This document shows positions 8,312 to 17,916 of a stretch of 64,000 bases of DNA, in pieces. Source of the stretch: Aquimarina sp. BL5 (GTDB taxonomy: Bacteria; Bacteroidota; Bacteroidia; Flavobacteriales; Flavobacteriaceae). The DNA lies in assembly GCF_003443675.1 (NCBI RefSeq), contig NZ_CP031963.1, positions 4,810,501 through 4,874,500 on the forward strand. The letters run 5' to 3'. The notes beneath the pieces are model-generated. The model was given only the letters and a program-made list of their open reading frames with translations. It did no database searches and was not told the DNA's origin. The translations under genes were made by a program, and so were the position numbers. Within the stretch, counting starts at the first letter, position 1. Every line of letters starts with the position of its first letter.

Positions 8312-9991
8312 TTATCCATTCATGGAAATAAGGAATTCGTCATTATTACGAGTTTGTTTAAATCTTTCATTTATAAATTCCATTGCTTCCACAGGATTCA
8401 TATCTGCAAGGTATTTACGCATTACCCACATTCTTTGAATGGTGTTTTCATCTAAAAGAATGTCGTCACGACGTGTGCTTGAAGATGTAAGGTCAATAGC
8501 AGGGAAAATTCTACGATTAGATATTTTACGATCTAACTGTAATTCCATATTACCAGTTCCTTTAAATTCTTCAAAAATAACCTCGTCCATTTTAGAACCC
8601 GTTTCCGTTAAAGCTGTGGCTATAATGGTAAGTGATCCTCCGTTTTCTATATTACGCGCTGCTCCAAAGAAACGTTTTGGTTTGTGCAGGGCATTGGCAT
8701 CAACACCACCACTAAGGATTTTACCAGAGGCAGGTTGTACAGTATTGTATGCTCTTGCTAAACGAGTAATAGAGTCTAAAAGTATTACTACATCATGACC
8801 ACACTCTACTAAGCGTTTTGCTTTTTCTAATACGATGTTTGCAATTTTAACGTGCTCGTGTGCTTCTTTGTCAAATGTAGAAGCGATAACTTCCCCACGC
8901 ACATTACGTTGCATATCCGTTACTTCTTCAGGACGTTCATCGATTAGTAATATCATTTGGTATACTTCAGGATGATTTGCGGCAATTGCATTTGCTACAT
9001 CCTTTAATAACATTGTTTTACCTGTTTTTGGTTGAGATACAATCATTCCACGTTGCCCTTTTCCAATAGGAGAAAACAGGTCCATTATCCTTGTGGAAAT
9101 AGTGCTTTGTCTTTCTGCTAATTTGAATTTTTCCTGTGGGAAAAGCGGTGTAAGATGTTCAAAAGATACTCTATCTCTTACTACTTGTGGGTCAAGACCA
9201 TTAATCTTATTTACCTTAATCAGTGGGAAGTATTTTTCCCCTTCTTTAGGAGGTCTTACTTGTCCAAGAACTGTATCTCCTGTCTTAAGTCCAAAAAGTC
9301 TTATTTGTGATTGAGATACATATATATCATCTGGAGAAGAAAGATAGTTGTAATCACTGGATCTTAAAAAACCATATCCATCTTGCATAATATCTAGTAC
9401 TCCTTCACTTTGGATAATTGCATCAAATTCGTAATCTGGTTCTTTATAGCGATTTCGGTTATCTCTATTACCGCTATCTCTGTTTCCGTTATTCTCCTTT
9501 TTATTGGTATTTCGGTTTTTATTTTGAGATTTATCGTTATTCCTGTTGCGATTATCTTTCCTGTCGTCCTTTCTGTCGTCCTTTTTGTCTTCTCTTTTTT
9601 GTTGAGGTTTTTTGTTTTCCGGAACTTCTGTAGGTTTGGGTGTTTTGGGTTCTTTATGTTCCGTTTTTGGAGCTGGGCTCTTTTCTACAACGACATTAGT
9701 TTCCTTTTTGTTAGGAGGATTTTGGTTTTTACTAGAAGGGTTCTGAGTATTCGGTGCCTTACGAGGTCTTCTCTGACGAGGAGCTTGTTTTGGCTTTTCG
9801 TTTTCAGTTTTACCGGAAGATTCTTCAGTAATAACTTCTTTTACTTTGCTGGGATTTGCAGCTTGATAGTCCAAGATTTGGTATACCAAATCTAATTTTT
9901 TCATGGTGCGAAATTTAGGTACTTTTAAATTTTTCGCAATTTCCTGTAGCTCAGGAAGCTTTTTCGCTTTTAATTCAGAAATCTCTAACAT
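8312..9991 (-). CDS. rho: Transcription termination factor Rho with long low-complexity insertion
   Basis: Hexameric RNA helicase that ends transcription. The 559-residue protein has a Rho N-terminal helical domain ([19 protein letters not shown], residues 1-48), then about 140 residues of Lys/Arg/Asn/Pro/Glu-rich disordered sequence with [21 protein letters not shown] repeats. Next come the cold-shock RNA-binding domain ([15 protein letters not shown]) and the ATPase domain: Walker A QPKTGKT near residue 320, Walker [17 protein letters not shown]. The core aligns with the 420-residue enterobacterial protein; the extra length is the basic linker, a common feature of Bacteroidota Rho that may add RNA contacts or promote condensates. 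It diverges from the DUF4293 gene. Confidence 0.98.
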   Translation of the reverse strand: MLEISELKAKKLPELQEIAKNLKVPKFRTMKKLDLVYQILDYQAANPSKVKEVITEESSGKTENEKPKQAPRQRRPRKAPNTQNPSSKNQNPPNKKETNVVVEKSPAPKTEHKEPKTPKPTEVPENKKPQQKREDKKDDRKDDRKDNRNRNNDKSQNKNRNTNKKENNGNRDSGNRDNRNRYKEPDYEFDAIIQSEGVLDIMQDGYGFLRSSDYNYLSSPDDIYVSQSQIRLFGLKTGDTVLGQVRPPKEGEKYFPLIKVNKINGLDPQVVRDRVSFEHLTPLFPQEKFKLAERQSTISTRIMDLFSPIGKGQRGMIVSQPKTGKTMLLKDVANAIAANHPEVYQMILLIDERPEEVTDMQRNVRGEVIASTFDKEAHEHVKIANIVLEKAKRLVECGHDVVILLDSITRLARAYNTVQPASGKILSGGVDANALHKPKRFFGAARNIENGGSLTIIATALTETGSKMDEVIFEEFKGTGNMELQLDRKISNRRIFPAIDLTSSSTRRDDILLDENTIQRMWVMRKYLADMNPVEAMEFINERFKQTRNNDEFLISMNG

Positions 9992-10161
9992 TTAAATTTG
10001 TTATATAATTTAAGGTTCTGGTATTAAATTTTCTAAAGAAGAATTCTAGGAAAATTTTATTTTGAAGGTAAGTAACCTAAATAGAATGGGTTACATAAAT
10101 TGTGTTGCAAGTATACGACTTTATTTTTGATTTTTTACACATATTTATAAAAAGAAACTCT

Positions 10162-10169
10162 TATTTTTG
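10162..10169 (+). promoter_or_regulatory. Putative -7 promoter element of the DUF4293 gene
   Basis: TATTTTTG fits TAnnTTTG and lies 25 bp upstream of the ATG. No good -33 TTG is seen at the expected spacing. Confidence 0.4.
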
Positions 10170-10193
10170 CATTTCCAAAAGAAGTAAGGGGCA

Positions 10194-10604
10194 ATGATAC
10201 AAAGAATCCAATCTGTTTATTTGTTTTTAGTAGTAGTAATATCTGGTGGGATATCCACGATATTACCGTATGGACTAAATCAAGATGGAGAAGCTTTATT
10301 GTCTCAGAATAATTTTTTGGTTTTAGGAATGTTTACTGGAGTTGCTGTGTTAGCTTTGGTAAGTATTTTTTTATTTAAAAATAGACAGCTTCAATTTGTA
10401 TTGGGGCGTATCAATATCTTATTAAACTTTATTTTACTAGGAGTATTTGTTTATTGGTCACTAACTTTATCTGGAGAAACTTTGGTTTCGGAGAAAGGTA
10501 TTGGGATGTTAATTCCTGTTATTTCTATCGTTTTATTAGTAGTAGCCAACAAGGCTATCAGAAAGGATGAGAATCTTGTAAAATCTGTTGATCGATTACG
10601 ATAA
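10194..10604 (+). CDS. DUF4293 family membrane protein
   Basis: A 136-residue protein with four hydrophobic segments (about 8-28, 42-62, 72-95 and 102-122) and a basic C-terminus. The opening MIQRIQSVYL and overall layout match the Bacteroidota family DUF4293, which is commonly found beside rho. Function is unknown. It is transcribed away from rho and ends at a bidirectional hairpin. Confidence 0.85.
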   Translation: MIQRIQSVYLFLVVVISGGISTILPYGLNQDGEALLSQNNFLVLGMFTGVAVLALVSIFLFKNRQLQFVLGRINILLNFILLGVFVYWSLTLSGETLVSEKGIGMLIPVISIVLLVVANKAIRKDENLVKSVDRLR

Positions 10605-10633
10605 ACCTAAAATCTTAGTAGTATTAGTGCGTT

Positions 10634-10670
10634 AAGACCCGAAGTATGCCAACTTCGGGTCTTATTTTTT
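10634..10670. terminator. Bidirectional terminator between convergent genes
   Basis: A perfect 12-bp stem, AAGACCCGAAGT (10634-10645) with ACTTCGGGTCTT (10652-10663), followed by a T run on the plus strand. The minus-strand phosphodiesterase stop codon overlaps its right arm. Confidence 0.85.
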
Positions 10671-11156
10671 ACCTAATTCAATAACTTCTAGATTTTCGAT
10701 TTTACCTTGATCTAATGTAAACCTTAACATGGTTCTTACTTTATGAAATCCGTGTTTTCCCGCAGCACCAGGGTTCATGTGTAATACATTGTTAATTTTA
10801 TCAGGAATTACTTTAAGAATGTGAGAATGACCGCAAATAAATAGTTTAGGTGGATTGGTTTTGATCTCTTCTCTAGTGTTTATATTATATTTTGGTGGAT
10901 ATCCTCCTATATGCGTGATCCAAACAGAAACATCTTCGCATGAGAATCTCTGGTTTAAAGGAAAGGTAGCTCTCGCTTTATCGTCATCTATATTTCCATA
11001 AACGGCGCGAAGCGGTTTAAGAGCTTCAATAGCATCGGTGACTTTTAGATCTCCAATATCTCCTGCGTGCCATACTTCATCTGATTCTTTTACATAATGT
11101 AAAATACGTTCGTCGATATAACTATGTGTGTCGCTAAGTAAAAGTATTTTTTTCAA
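10662..11156 (-). CDS. YfcE/MJ0936-family metallophosphodiesterase
   Basis: A 164-residue protein, the full length for this family of small calcineurin-like phosphoesterases. Metal ligands are visible in LSDTHSYID (D and H), HAGDIGD, YGNIDDDKA (N), ITHIGGYPP (H) and CGHSHILK (H). Relatives cleave phosphodiesters such as 2',3'-cyclic AMP or model substrates; the natural substrate is unclear. It is divergent from truA, sharing the 117-bp intergenic region. Confidence 0.92.
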   Translation of the reverse strand: MKKILLLSDTHSYIDERILHYVKESDEVWHAGDIGDLKVTDAIEALKPLRAVYGNIDDDKARATFPLNQRFSCEDVSVWITHIGGYPPKYNINTREEIKTNPPKLFICGHSHILKVIPDKINNVLHMNPGAAGKHGFHKVRTMLRFTLDQGKIENLEVIELGKK

Positions 11157-11232
11157 ATCGGTAATAGGAATGATTTATAATGTTATAAATAAACTGAAAC
11201 GGTACTTTACAATTCATCTCTATTATATGAAG

Positions 11233-11240
11233 TATATTTG
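11233..11240 (+). promoter_or_regulatory. Putative -7 promoter element of truA
   Basis: TATATTTG matches TAnnTTTG 33 bp before the TTG start of truA. It supports a transcript start near 11247, consistent with the TTG at 11274 rather than any later ATG. Confidence 0.45.
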
Positions 11241-11273
11241 CCATCAGATTTTGAACAAAAATAGCATAAAGCT

Positions 11274-12020
11274 TTGAGATATTTTTTAGAACTTTCATAT
11301 AATGGTACACCTTATCATGGATGGCAGCGCCAGCCTAATGCAATTTCTGTACAGGAGGTTTTAGAAGATGCTTTATCATTATTATTGAGATGTAAAATTG
11401 ATGTAGTGGGTGCAGGTAGAACAGATACAGGAGTTCATGCACGACAGATAATGGCGCATTTTGATAGTGAAACAGAATTGGATGTTGTTCAGTTCAAGTA
11501 CAAGCTGAATTCACTTCTTCCAAAGGAAATTGCAATACAAAAAGTGAGTTTAGTAAGAGAAGATGCGCATGCTAGATTCGATGCAGTTAGTAGGTCTTAC
11601 GAGTACATTGTATCAGTGTCTAAAGATCCTTTTAGAATAAATAGTGCGTATTATCTTAAGAAAGAATTAGACGTAGACTTGATGAATGAAGCTGCTAAAT
11701 TACTGTTAAACTACACTAATTTTAAATGTTTTAGTAAGTCTAAAACCGATGTAAAAACGTATAATTGTAACATAACCGATGCTGTCTGGGAGAAGACTGG
11801 TGACGTATTGATTTTTAAGATTTCGGCAAATCGCTTTCTTAGAAATATGGTTAGAGCTATTGTTGGTACCATAATTGAAATTGGAGAACATAAACTTGAT
11901 CTGAATGATTTAAAGAGTATTATAAAAAGCGAAAATCGAAGTGAAGCTGGTTATTCTGTGCCAGCACATGGTTTATATTTAACAGAAGTACAATACCCAA
12001 AAACTATATACCTTATATAA
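11274..12020 (+). CDS. truA: tRNA pseudouridine synthase A, TTG start
   Basis: Makes pseudouridine at positions 38-40 of tRNA anticodon arms. The 248-residue protein has the family opening RYFLELSYNGTPYHGWQRQ, the catalytic Asp51 in GAGRTDTGVHA, and FLRNMVRAIVGT near residue 185. The start is TTG: it yields the conserved N-terminus immediately, and no in-frame ATG lies near. The gene is followed after 2 bp by the ABC exporter, so the two are probably translated from one mRNA. Confidence 0.97.
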   Translation: MRYFLELSYNGTPYHGWQRQPNAISVQEVLEDALSLLLRCKIDVVGAGRTDTGVHARQIMAHFDSETELDVVQFKYKLNSLLPKEIAIQKVSLVREDAHARFDAVSRSYEYIVSVSKDPFRINSAYYLKKELDVDLMNEAAKLLLNYTNFKCFSKSKTDVKTYNCNITDAVWEKTGDVLIFKISANRFLRNMVRAIVGTIIEIGEHKLDLNDLKSIIKSENRSEAGYSVPAHGLYLTEVQYPKTIYLI

Positions 12021-12022
12021 TA

Positions 12023-13789
12023 ATGGCAGAAAAAAACGGTAAAGCATTTGACTTTAAATTGTTTAAGAGATTGATTGGTTTTACCAATCCATATCGTATT
12101 ACATTTTATTTTGTGGCTTTATCTGCAATATTATTATCTGTATTTGCAATACTTAGGCCTCTTTTATTACAAAAAGCCATTGATAAAAGTTTTATCCCAA
12201 AAGATGAAGAGCTGATACTGTTTTATATCAGTTTGATGTTAGGGGTGTTATTATTAGAAGTGATATTCCAATTCCTATTTATTTATTTTGCCAATTGGTT
12301 AGGGCAAGAAGTGATTAGAGATTTAAGAGTAAAACTTTTTGATCATATGCTAGGTTTTAAAAAGCAGTATTATGATAAGTCTGCGGTTGGTCGTTTGGTT
12401 ACAAGAGCGGTGAGTGATATCGAAACTATTGCCAGTATTTTTAGTCAAGGTCTTTTTATGATCATTAGTGATCTTCTAAAGATGATGGTTATTCTTGGTT
12501 TTATGATCTATTATAGCTGGCAACTTACTTTAATAGTTCTAGCAGTACTACCTTTTATAGTTTTTGCTACTAGGGTTTTTCAAAGAAAAATGAAAACTGC
12601 TTTTGAGGAAGTGAGGACCCAGGTTTCAAATTTGAATTCTTTTGTTCAGGAACGAATTACTGGAATGAAAATAGTGCAGCTATTTACCAGAGAAGAAATA
12701 GAGTATGCTAATTTTAAAGAAATTAACGATAAGCATAAAAAGGGATGGATAAAAACAGTTTGGTATAACTCTATATTCTTTCCTATTGCAGAAATGTCTA
12801 GCTCTATAACTATTGGATTGATTGTCTGGTACGGTGGATTGAGAGCTGCACAAGGTGATGTAATCACATTGGGAGTAGTCATTGCGTTTATCGAGTTATC
12901 CCAAATGCTATTTAGACCATTACGTCAGATTGCTGATAAATTTAATACACTGCAGATGGGTATGGTAGCTGCCAATAGAGTATTTGCAATTTTGGACACC
13001 GAATCAAAAATTAATGACTTTGGCCAATTAGAATTGCCATCGATTAACGGGGATATCGATTTTGATAACGTAAGATTCAGTTATTTAGAAGGAGAAGAAG
13101 TGTTGAAAGGAATAACCCTATCTGTAAAATCTGGAGAGACCGTTGCTATAGTTGGAGCTACTGGAGCTGGTAAGTCTACTATTATTAATTTGTTAAGTAG
13201 ATTTTATGAAATAGATAGTGGAACAATCTCAATTGACAAAAAACCAATTAATACTATTGATCTAAAATCTTTGAGAAGTCATATCGCCGTAGTATTGCAA
13301 GATGTATTTCTCTTTGCTGATACGATCCTGAACAATATAACGCTTAATAATCCTGATATTACAGAAGAACAAGTTCAGAAAGCTGCTAAGGAGATTGGAA
13401 TTCATGATTTTATAATGAGTCTTCCTAATGGGTATCATTATAATGTAAAAGAAAGAGGTGTAATGCTTTCTTCTGGTCAGAGACAATTAATATCTTTTTT
13501 GAGAGCATATGTTACAAATCCTGAGATATTAGTTTTAGATGAAGCAACTTCTTCTATTGACTCACATAGCGAGCAACTCATCCAGGATGCTACGGATAAA
13601 ATAACTGAAGGTAGGACTTCTATAGTAATCGCTCATAGATTGGCTACTATTAAAAATGCTGATAAGATTATCGTTATGGATAACGGTAAAATAGTAGAAG
13701 AAGGTAATCATAATGAACTGCTAGAATTAGAAAATGGATATTATAAGAATCTTTATGATGTTCAGTTTGCAGAAGTGAGAGAGGTTTAG
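12023..13789 (+). CDS. MsbA/multidrug-type ABC exporter, fused permease-ATPase
   Basis: A 588-residue half-transporter that works as a dimer in the inner membrane. Residues about 15-320 are the six-helix exporter domain. Residues about 345-580 are the ATPase, with Walker A GATGAGKST, Q-loop VLQDVF, signature LSSGQRQL (one change from LSGGQ), Walker B EILVLDEATSSID and H-loop IAHR. Substrate cannot be read from the sequence; lipids or drugs are typical. It overlaps the convergent DUF3667 gene by 4 bp (13786-13789), the two stop codons interlocking, and no terminator separates them. Confidence 0.95.
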   Translation: MAEKNGKAFDFKLFKRLIGFTNPYRITFYFVALSAILLSVFAILRPLLLQKAIDKSFIPKDEELILFYISLMLGVLLLEVIFQFLFIYFANWLGQEVIRDLRVKLFDHMLGFKKQYYDKSAVGRLVTRAVSDIETIASIFSQGLFMIISDLLKMMVILGFMIYYSWQLTLIVLAVLPFIVFATRVFQRKMKTAFEEVRTQVSNLNSFVQERITGMKIVQLFTREEIEYANFKEINDKHKKGWIKTVWYNSIFFPIAEMSSSITIGLIVWYGGLRAAQGDVITLGVVIAFIELSQMLFRPLRQIADKFNTLQMGMVAANRVFAILDTESKINDFGQLELPSINGDIDFDNVRFSYLEGEEVLKGITLSVKSGETVAIVGATGAGKSTIINLLSRFYEIDSGTISIDKKPINTIDLKSLRSHIAVVLQDVFLFADTILNNITLNNPDITEEQVQKAAKEIGIHDFIMSLPNGYHYNVKERGVMLSSGQRQLISFLRAYVTNPEILVLDEATSSIDSHSEQLIQDATDKITEGRTSIVIAHRLATIKNADKIIVMDNGKIVEEGNHNELLELENGYYKNLYDVQFAEVREV

Positions 13790-14562
13790 CTTATCAATCC
13801 ATATTCTTTTAGAAATTTGGACGCTAGAGCCGCAAGTATTAATACGCCTATCGTTATTAACACAATGAGGAACCACCCAATTAATCCTTTAACTATTACT
13901 TTTTTGTAACTGATCTTGTATAAATTTTTGAATAAAAAAGTAGCATATATGAACTGAATTAATAGAAAGATAAAACTACTTTCTTCTATATAATCTCCGA
14001 AAATAAAAGTTATGATGTAAGGGATAAAAGTTAATATGGTAAGGTGAGATGTGAGGTAGGAGTTGATAACAACATGTTCTGTGAAATTATATTTTTTATA
14101 CTTCCTAAATATGAAGCGTGATATGATCGCATAGAATGGAATTAAAATAAAATACCCTAACGTAGGGAATTTCTCTGTTACATCAATAAAAAGTTGAACT
14201 ATTTTAGGTGACTCATCGAATTTTCCTGAATCTAATGGTATGTCAAATCCTCTTTCTTTTACGAATGAAAGTATGGCTGCTAATGTAACTGATAATACGA
14301 AGTATGAAGCTACATTTAGATATTTCTTTCTTACTCCATTAATATAACCATCTATTACGATATGAGGTTTTATGGTTAAGTCTTTTATTGTATTAATAAA
14401 TGTGCTATCGACATTAAGATATACCTCACTTATTTCCGTGATTAGGTTTTTAAAAGTAATACGTTTTGTGATTTTTTTGGCTCCGCAATTAGAACAAAAA
14501 TTAACGTCTTCTATATTATTTCCACAATTTTTGCAATTGTTAATCATAATAGTCTTAGCCAT
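13786..14562 (-). CDS. DUF3667 membrane protein with N-terminal zinc ribbon (copy 2)
   Basis: A 258-residue protein. Residues 8-30 form a four-cysteine zinc ribbon (NCKNCGNNIEDVNFCSNCGA). The conserved KKITKRITFKNLITEI block and a hydrophobic C-terminal half with about five membrane helices follow. This is the Bacteroidota DUF3667 layout; function is unknown. It is paralogous to the next gene upstream, 61 bp away on the same strand, and belongs to the presumed folP-cdaA-DUF3667 run. Confidence 0.85.
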   Translation of the reverse strand: MAKTIMINNCKNCGNNIEDVNFCSNCGAKKITKRITFKNLITEISEVYLNVDSTFINTIKDLTIKPHIVIDGYINGVRKKYLNVASYFVLSVTLAAILSFVKERGFDIPLDSGKFDESPKIVQLFIDVTEKFPTLGYFILIPFYAIISRFIFRKYKKYNFTEHVVINSYLTSHLTILTFIPYIITFIFGDYIEESSFIFLLIQFIYATFLFKNLYKISYKKVIVKGLIGWFLIVLITIGVLILAALASKFLKEYGLIS

Positions 14563-14623
14563 TTTATTTTGGTATTAATCTCCTTTTTTGATTTTAAAAA
14601 TATTTTTCAACCCAAATTAGAGT

Positions 14624-15418
14624 TTATATGGTAGCAGGTTCTCTAGTAGGTATTAAACCCATTTTTATCATAATAATGCCACTAATTATTGAAAAAATTA
14701 TAAATAAGACGGCCATAATTAGTGAAAATAATAAGGTTTTGATTACTATTTTTTTCAGACTAAGATTATAAAGACTTTTAAGAACATATGCGATGTATAT
14801 TATGGAAACAGGAAATTGAATCCAGAGAATTAAGAATATATTTTTTAAGCCTAGAAGTAGTGGTAAAGTGATAAAACTTATAACCATTGTAATATGCGAA
14901 TAGGCATATAAATGGATAACGAAATGTTCCGTTAGATTATATTTTTTATAATTAAAGAATACAATTCTTGATATGAAGGCTAAAAATGGAATCGTTAAAA
15001 ATGAGATCAGAGATTGATAATCAAAAGATAAATCCGAAGCTACTTTGGAAACTTCAATTTGACTAGCATCAGTAAAAACATTTGAGAAAATTGTGTCTTT
15101 GTATTTTCCTAAGACGAAAGTATACAAACTAGCAATAGTAAGAGAGATGGCGAAGTAACTAAAAACATTTATATACCTTTTTCTGACGCCGTGAATGTAA
15201 CCATCAATCACATACTTTGGTTTAGTAAATAATTGGATAAAAGTTCTTATGAATGAATTGTCAAGATTTAGAAAACGATCACTAAATTCCTGAGTTAGGT
15301 TTTTAAAAGTAATTCGTTTAGTTATCTTTTTAGCTCCGCAAGCTGGACAAAAAGAGTAGTTGTCAATTTGGAAACCACAGTTTTTACAGTGATTTATGTT
15401 AGTAAGATTGTTACTCAT
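14624..15418 (-). CDS. DUF3667 membrane protein with N-terminal zinc ribbon (copy 1)
   Basis: A 264-residue paralogue of the downstream gene. The zinc ribbon HCKNCGFQIDNYSFCPACGA is followed by KKITKRITFKNLTQEF and then several membrane helices. Its ATG (15416-15418) overlaps the cdaA stop by one base in a TAATG arrangement, which usually means translational coupling. That places this unknown membrane protein under the same expression as the c-di-AMP synthase. Confidence 0.86.
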   Translation of the reverse strand: MSNNLTNINHCKNCGFQIDNYSFCPACGAKKITKRITFKNLTQEFSDRFLNLDNSFIRTFIQLFTKPKYVIDGYIHGVRKRYINVFSYFAISLTIASLYTFVLGKYKDTIFSNVFTDASQIEVSKVASDLSFDYQSLISFLTIPFLAFISRIVFFNYKKYNLTEHFVIHLYAYSHITMVISFITLPLLLGLKNIFLILWIQFPVSIIYIAYVLKSLYNLSLKKIVIKTLLFSLIMAVLFIIFSIISGIIMIKMGLIPTREPATI

Positions 15419-16194
15419 TATTGAAGATCTCTCTTTATTTTTTCTATTAACTCTTCGGGTGTTTTAAAAATTACAAACTCACCATTTTTGATGTAAGACA
15501 TTTGACCAGTTTCTTCACTAACTATAAGGGCTAGTGCGTCTGTTTTTTCTGTTATACCTATAGCGGCACGGTGTCTTAATCCGAAACGTAAAGGAATATC
15601 TCTATCATTAGTTACTGGTAGAATAACACGAGTAGCCACAATCCTATTATCTTCTACAATCATAGCACCATCGTGTAATGGACTGTTTTTATAAAAAATA
15701 CTTTCTATAATTGGAGTTTTTACCAAAATATCCAATTCGTCACCAGAGGTTTTTACAAAATCTAGAGAAGTACTTCTTTTAATTACGATCAAAGCTCCTG
15801 TAAAAGTAGTTCCCATTTTTTGACAGGCCTTAACAATTGCGGTTACATCGGTAAGACTATCTTCTGGAGTGTCCCGGATGAATTTTAGTTGGCGAAGAAA
15901 TTTCCTTCTTCTTCCGAAATTTGTGGAGCCAATCATTAATAGAAACTTTCGAATTTCCTGTTGGAAAACAACGATTAATGCAAACATTCCCACACCAATA
16001 AACTCGCCTAGTACACTACTAAGCATTTCCATAGCTAGAAACTGTGTGAGTTTCCAAACTAGGTAGATCATCACAATACCGATAAAAATATTGATGGCTG
16101 CGGTTCCTTTAACCAACTTGTAGATATAGTAAAGTAGGAGCGCTACGAGTACGATATCTAGGATATCTAATATTCTAAGGTTGATTAAATCCAA
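15418..16194 (-). CDS. cdaA: Membrane diadenylate cyclase CdaA
   Basis: Joins two ATP into cyclic di-AMP, a messenger for potassium and turgor control and for cell-wall homeostasis. The 258-residue protein has three N-terminal membrane helices (about 10-30, 36-55 and 63-85), then a DisA_N cyclase domain with the catalytic motifs DGAMIV (near residue 178) and LRHRAAIGI (near 207). Length and topology match CdaA rather than DisA. It follows folP at 85 bp and is coupled to the DUF3667 gene downstream. Confidence 0.96.
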   Translation of the reverse strand: MDLINLRILDILDIVLVALLLYYIYKLVKGTAAINIFIGIVMIYLVWKLTQFLAMEMLSSVLGEFIGVGMFALIVVFQQEIRKFLLMIGSTNFGRRRKFLRQLKFIRDTPEDSLTDVTAIVKACQKMGTTFTGALIVIKRSTSLDFVKTSGDELDILVKTPIIESIFYKNSPLHDGAMIVEDNRIVATRVILPVTNDRDIPLRFGLRHRAAIGITEKTDALALIVSEETGQMSYIKNGEFVIFKTPEELIEKIKRDLQ

Positions 16195-16279
16195 ATGTTG
16201 GGAGTTTTTGTAAAAATAGGAAAATTAGTGAAACTCTGATTAGAAAATCCACCTTAGACAGAGCATTCATATTAGTTCG

Positions 16280-17110
16280 TTAAGATTGTTTGTGATACTT
16301 ATTAGTAAGAGCAATACATTCTATTGCTTCTTTTACGTCGTGTACTCTTAAAATCGAAGCCCCGTTAAGCAATGCTATAGTGTTTAATGAAGTCGTTCCG
16401 TTTAATGATTCTGATGGGTTAATGTTTAAAGATTTATAAATCATAGATTTTCTGGATATTCCTGCTAAAATTGGTAACCCTTGAAACTTTAATAAGTCCA
16501 GCTTTCTAAGAAGTTCAAAGTTCTGATCTATATTTTTTGCAAAACCAAAACCAGGATCAATAATAATATCATTAATACCTTTTTTTCTTGCTTCGATTAC
16601 TTTTTGAGAAAAATAAAACTGAATATCTTTTACTAAATCCTCATATTGATTTAACGATTTCATAGTTTGCGGAGTACCTTTCATATGCATCATAATATAT
16701 GGTACTTTAAGCTGTCCAACAGTCTCAATCATGTTTTTGTCCAGATTTCCTGCAGAAATATCATTAATTATTGCTGCTCCTATATCAATACATTGTTTTG
16801 CAATTTCACTTCTAAATGTGTCTATCGATAGGATAGTATCTGGAAACTTGGAGAGAATTAACGTTACTACTGGTAAAATTCTTTTCTCTTCTTCTTCAAT
16901 AGAAATATGATCCGCACCAGGTCTGGAAGAATATGCACCAATATCTATGAAAGTAGCTCCTTCCAGAAGCATTTTTTCTACTTGATGTAAAATTTGTAAT
17001 TCGTCTTTATATTTTCCTCCATCATAGAATGAATCTGGTGTTAGGTTTAAAATCCCCATTACTTTTGGAGAGGAGAGATCTATCAGGGAACCTTTGCAAT
17101 TAATGGTCAT
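16280..17110 (-). CDS. folP: Dihydropteroate synthase
   Basis: Condenses p-aminobenzoate with dihydropterin pyrophosphate in folate synthesis; it is the sulfonamide target. The 276 residues show MGILNLTPDSFYDGG near residue 18, DIGAYSSRPGAD, SIDTFRSEIA, INDISAGN and DPGFGFAKN, all standard. It is divergent from the DUF1599 gene. The folP-cdaA neighbourhood is common in Flavobacteria. Confidence 0.97.
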   Translation of the reverse strand: MTINCKGSLIDLSSPKVMGILNLTPDSFYDGGKYKDELQILHQVEKMLLEGATFIDIGAYSSRPGADHISIEEEEKRILPVVTLILSKFPDTILSIDTFRSEIAKQCIDIGAAIINDISAGNLDKNMIETVGQLKVPYIMMHMKGTPQTMKSLNQYEDLVKDIQFYFSQKVIEARKKGINDIIIDPGFGFAKNIDQNFELLRKLDLLKFQGLPILAGISRKSMIYKSLNINPSESLNGTTSLNTIALLNGASILRVHDVKEAIECIALTNKYHKQS

Positions 17111-17193
17111 ATAAGAGTTTATACTATATTTTTAATGTTTATTTGGTATAATTGCCATATTAAAGCGAAATTTACGCAAAATTCAACAGTTAT

Positions 17194-17736
17194 ATGCAAG
17201 ATACGTCAACACAATATGACGCGGTAATCACGAAATGTCGTGATCTGTTTATTAAGAAAATGAAAGATTATGGGAGTGCTTGGAGAATCCTTAGATTACC
17301 ATCACTCACAGATCAGATTTTTATAAAAGCACAACGCATTAGAGGGCTACAAGAAAATGAGGTTCGAAAGGTGGATGAAGGTGAGGTTTCTGAGTTTATC
17401 GGTATCATAAATTATAGTTTGATGGCCCTAATTCAGCTAGAGGAGGGAATTGCAGAACAGCCCGATTTGTCTACAGAAGAAGCTACGGATTTGTATGATA
17501 AGCATATAGAAATCACAAAAACATTGATGATGAATAAAAATCATGATTATGGTGAAGCTTGGCGAGATATGAGAGTTAGTTCTCTCACAGATTTAATTAT
17601 TCAGAAATTACTACGTGTTAAACAAATTGAAGATAATAAAGGTAAAACACTGGTAAGTGAAGGTATAGATGCTAATTATCAAGATATGATTAACTATGCT
17701 GTTTTTGCAATGATTCATTTAGGTGAAGCTAATTGA
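17194..17736 (+). CDS. DUF1599 family protein
   Basis: A 180-residue protein made of two similar halves, each with KMKDYGSAWRILRLPSLTDQI / NHDYGEAWRDMRVSSLTDLI followed by a QRIRGLQ/LRVKQIE helix and an INYS/INYA motif. This matches DUF1599, an all-helical soluble family in Bacteroidota named from association with nucleotide modification; I know of no defined reaction. It is divergent from folP. Confidence 0.85.
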   Translation: MQDTSTQYDAVITKCRDLFIKKMKDYGSAWRILRLPSLTDQIFIKAQRIRGLQENEVRKVDEGEVSEFIGIINYSLMALIQLEEGIAEQPDLSTEEATDLYDKHIEITKTLMMNKNHDYGEAWRDMRVSSLTDLIIQKLLRVKQIEDNKGKTLVSEGIDANYQDMINYAVFAMIHLGEAN

Positions 17737-17916
17737 TTTGTGATTTTATAAAATACTGTTAAACTAAAAGCAACAAGATATAAAGCTATTATCTTGTTCG
17801 AAATAAATTATAATTACCATTTTAAAGATGAAACGAGCCATGCTAAGACTTTTGATTCATATCGAACTTATGGTTTGGCGAGTTACGTATGACATCTAAA
17901 ATAATCTTATAAACAT

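Noticed and set aside
9410..9895. 161-codon plus-strand frame inside rho
   Set aside because: Antisense of the low-complexity Rho linker; the hydrophobic product is an artefact of Lys/Asn/Arg codons read backwards.
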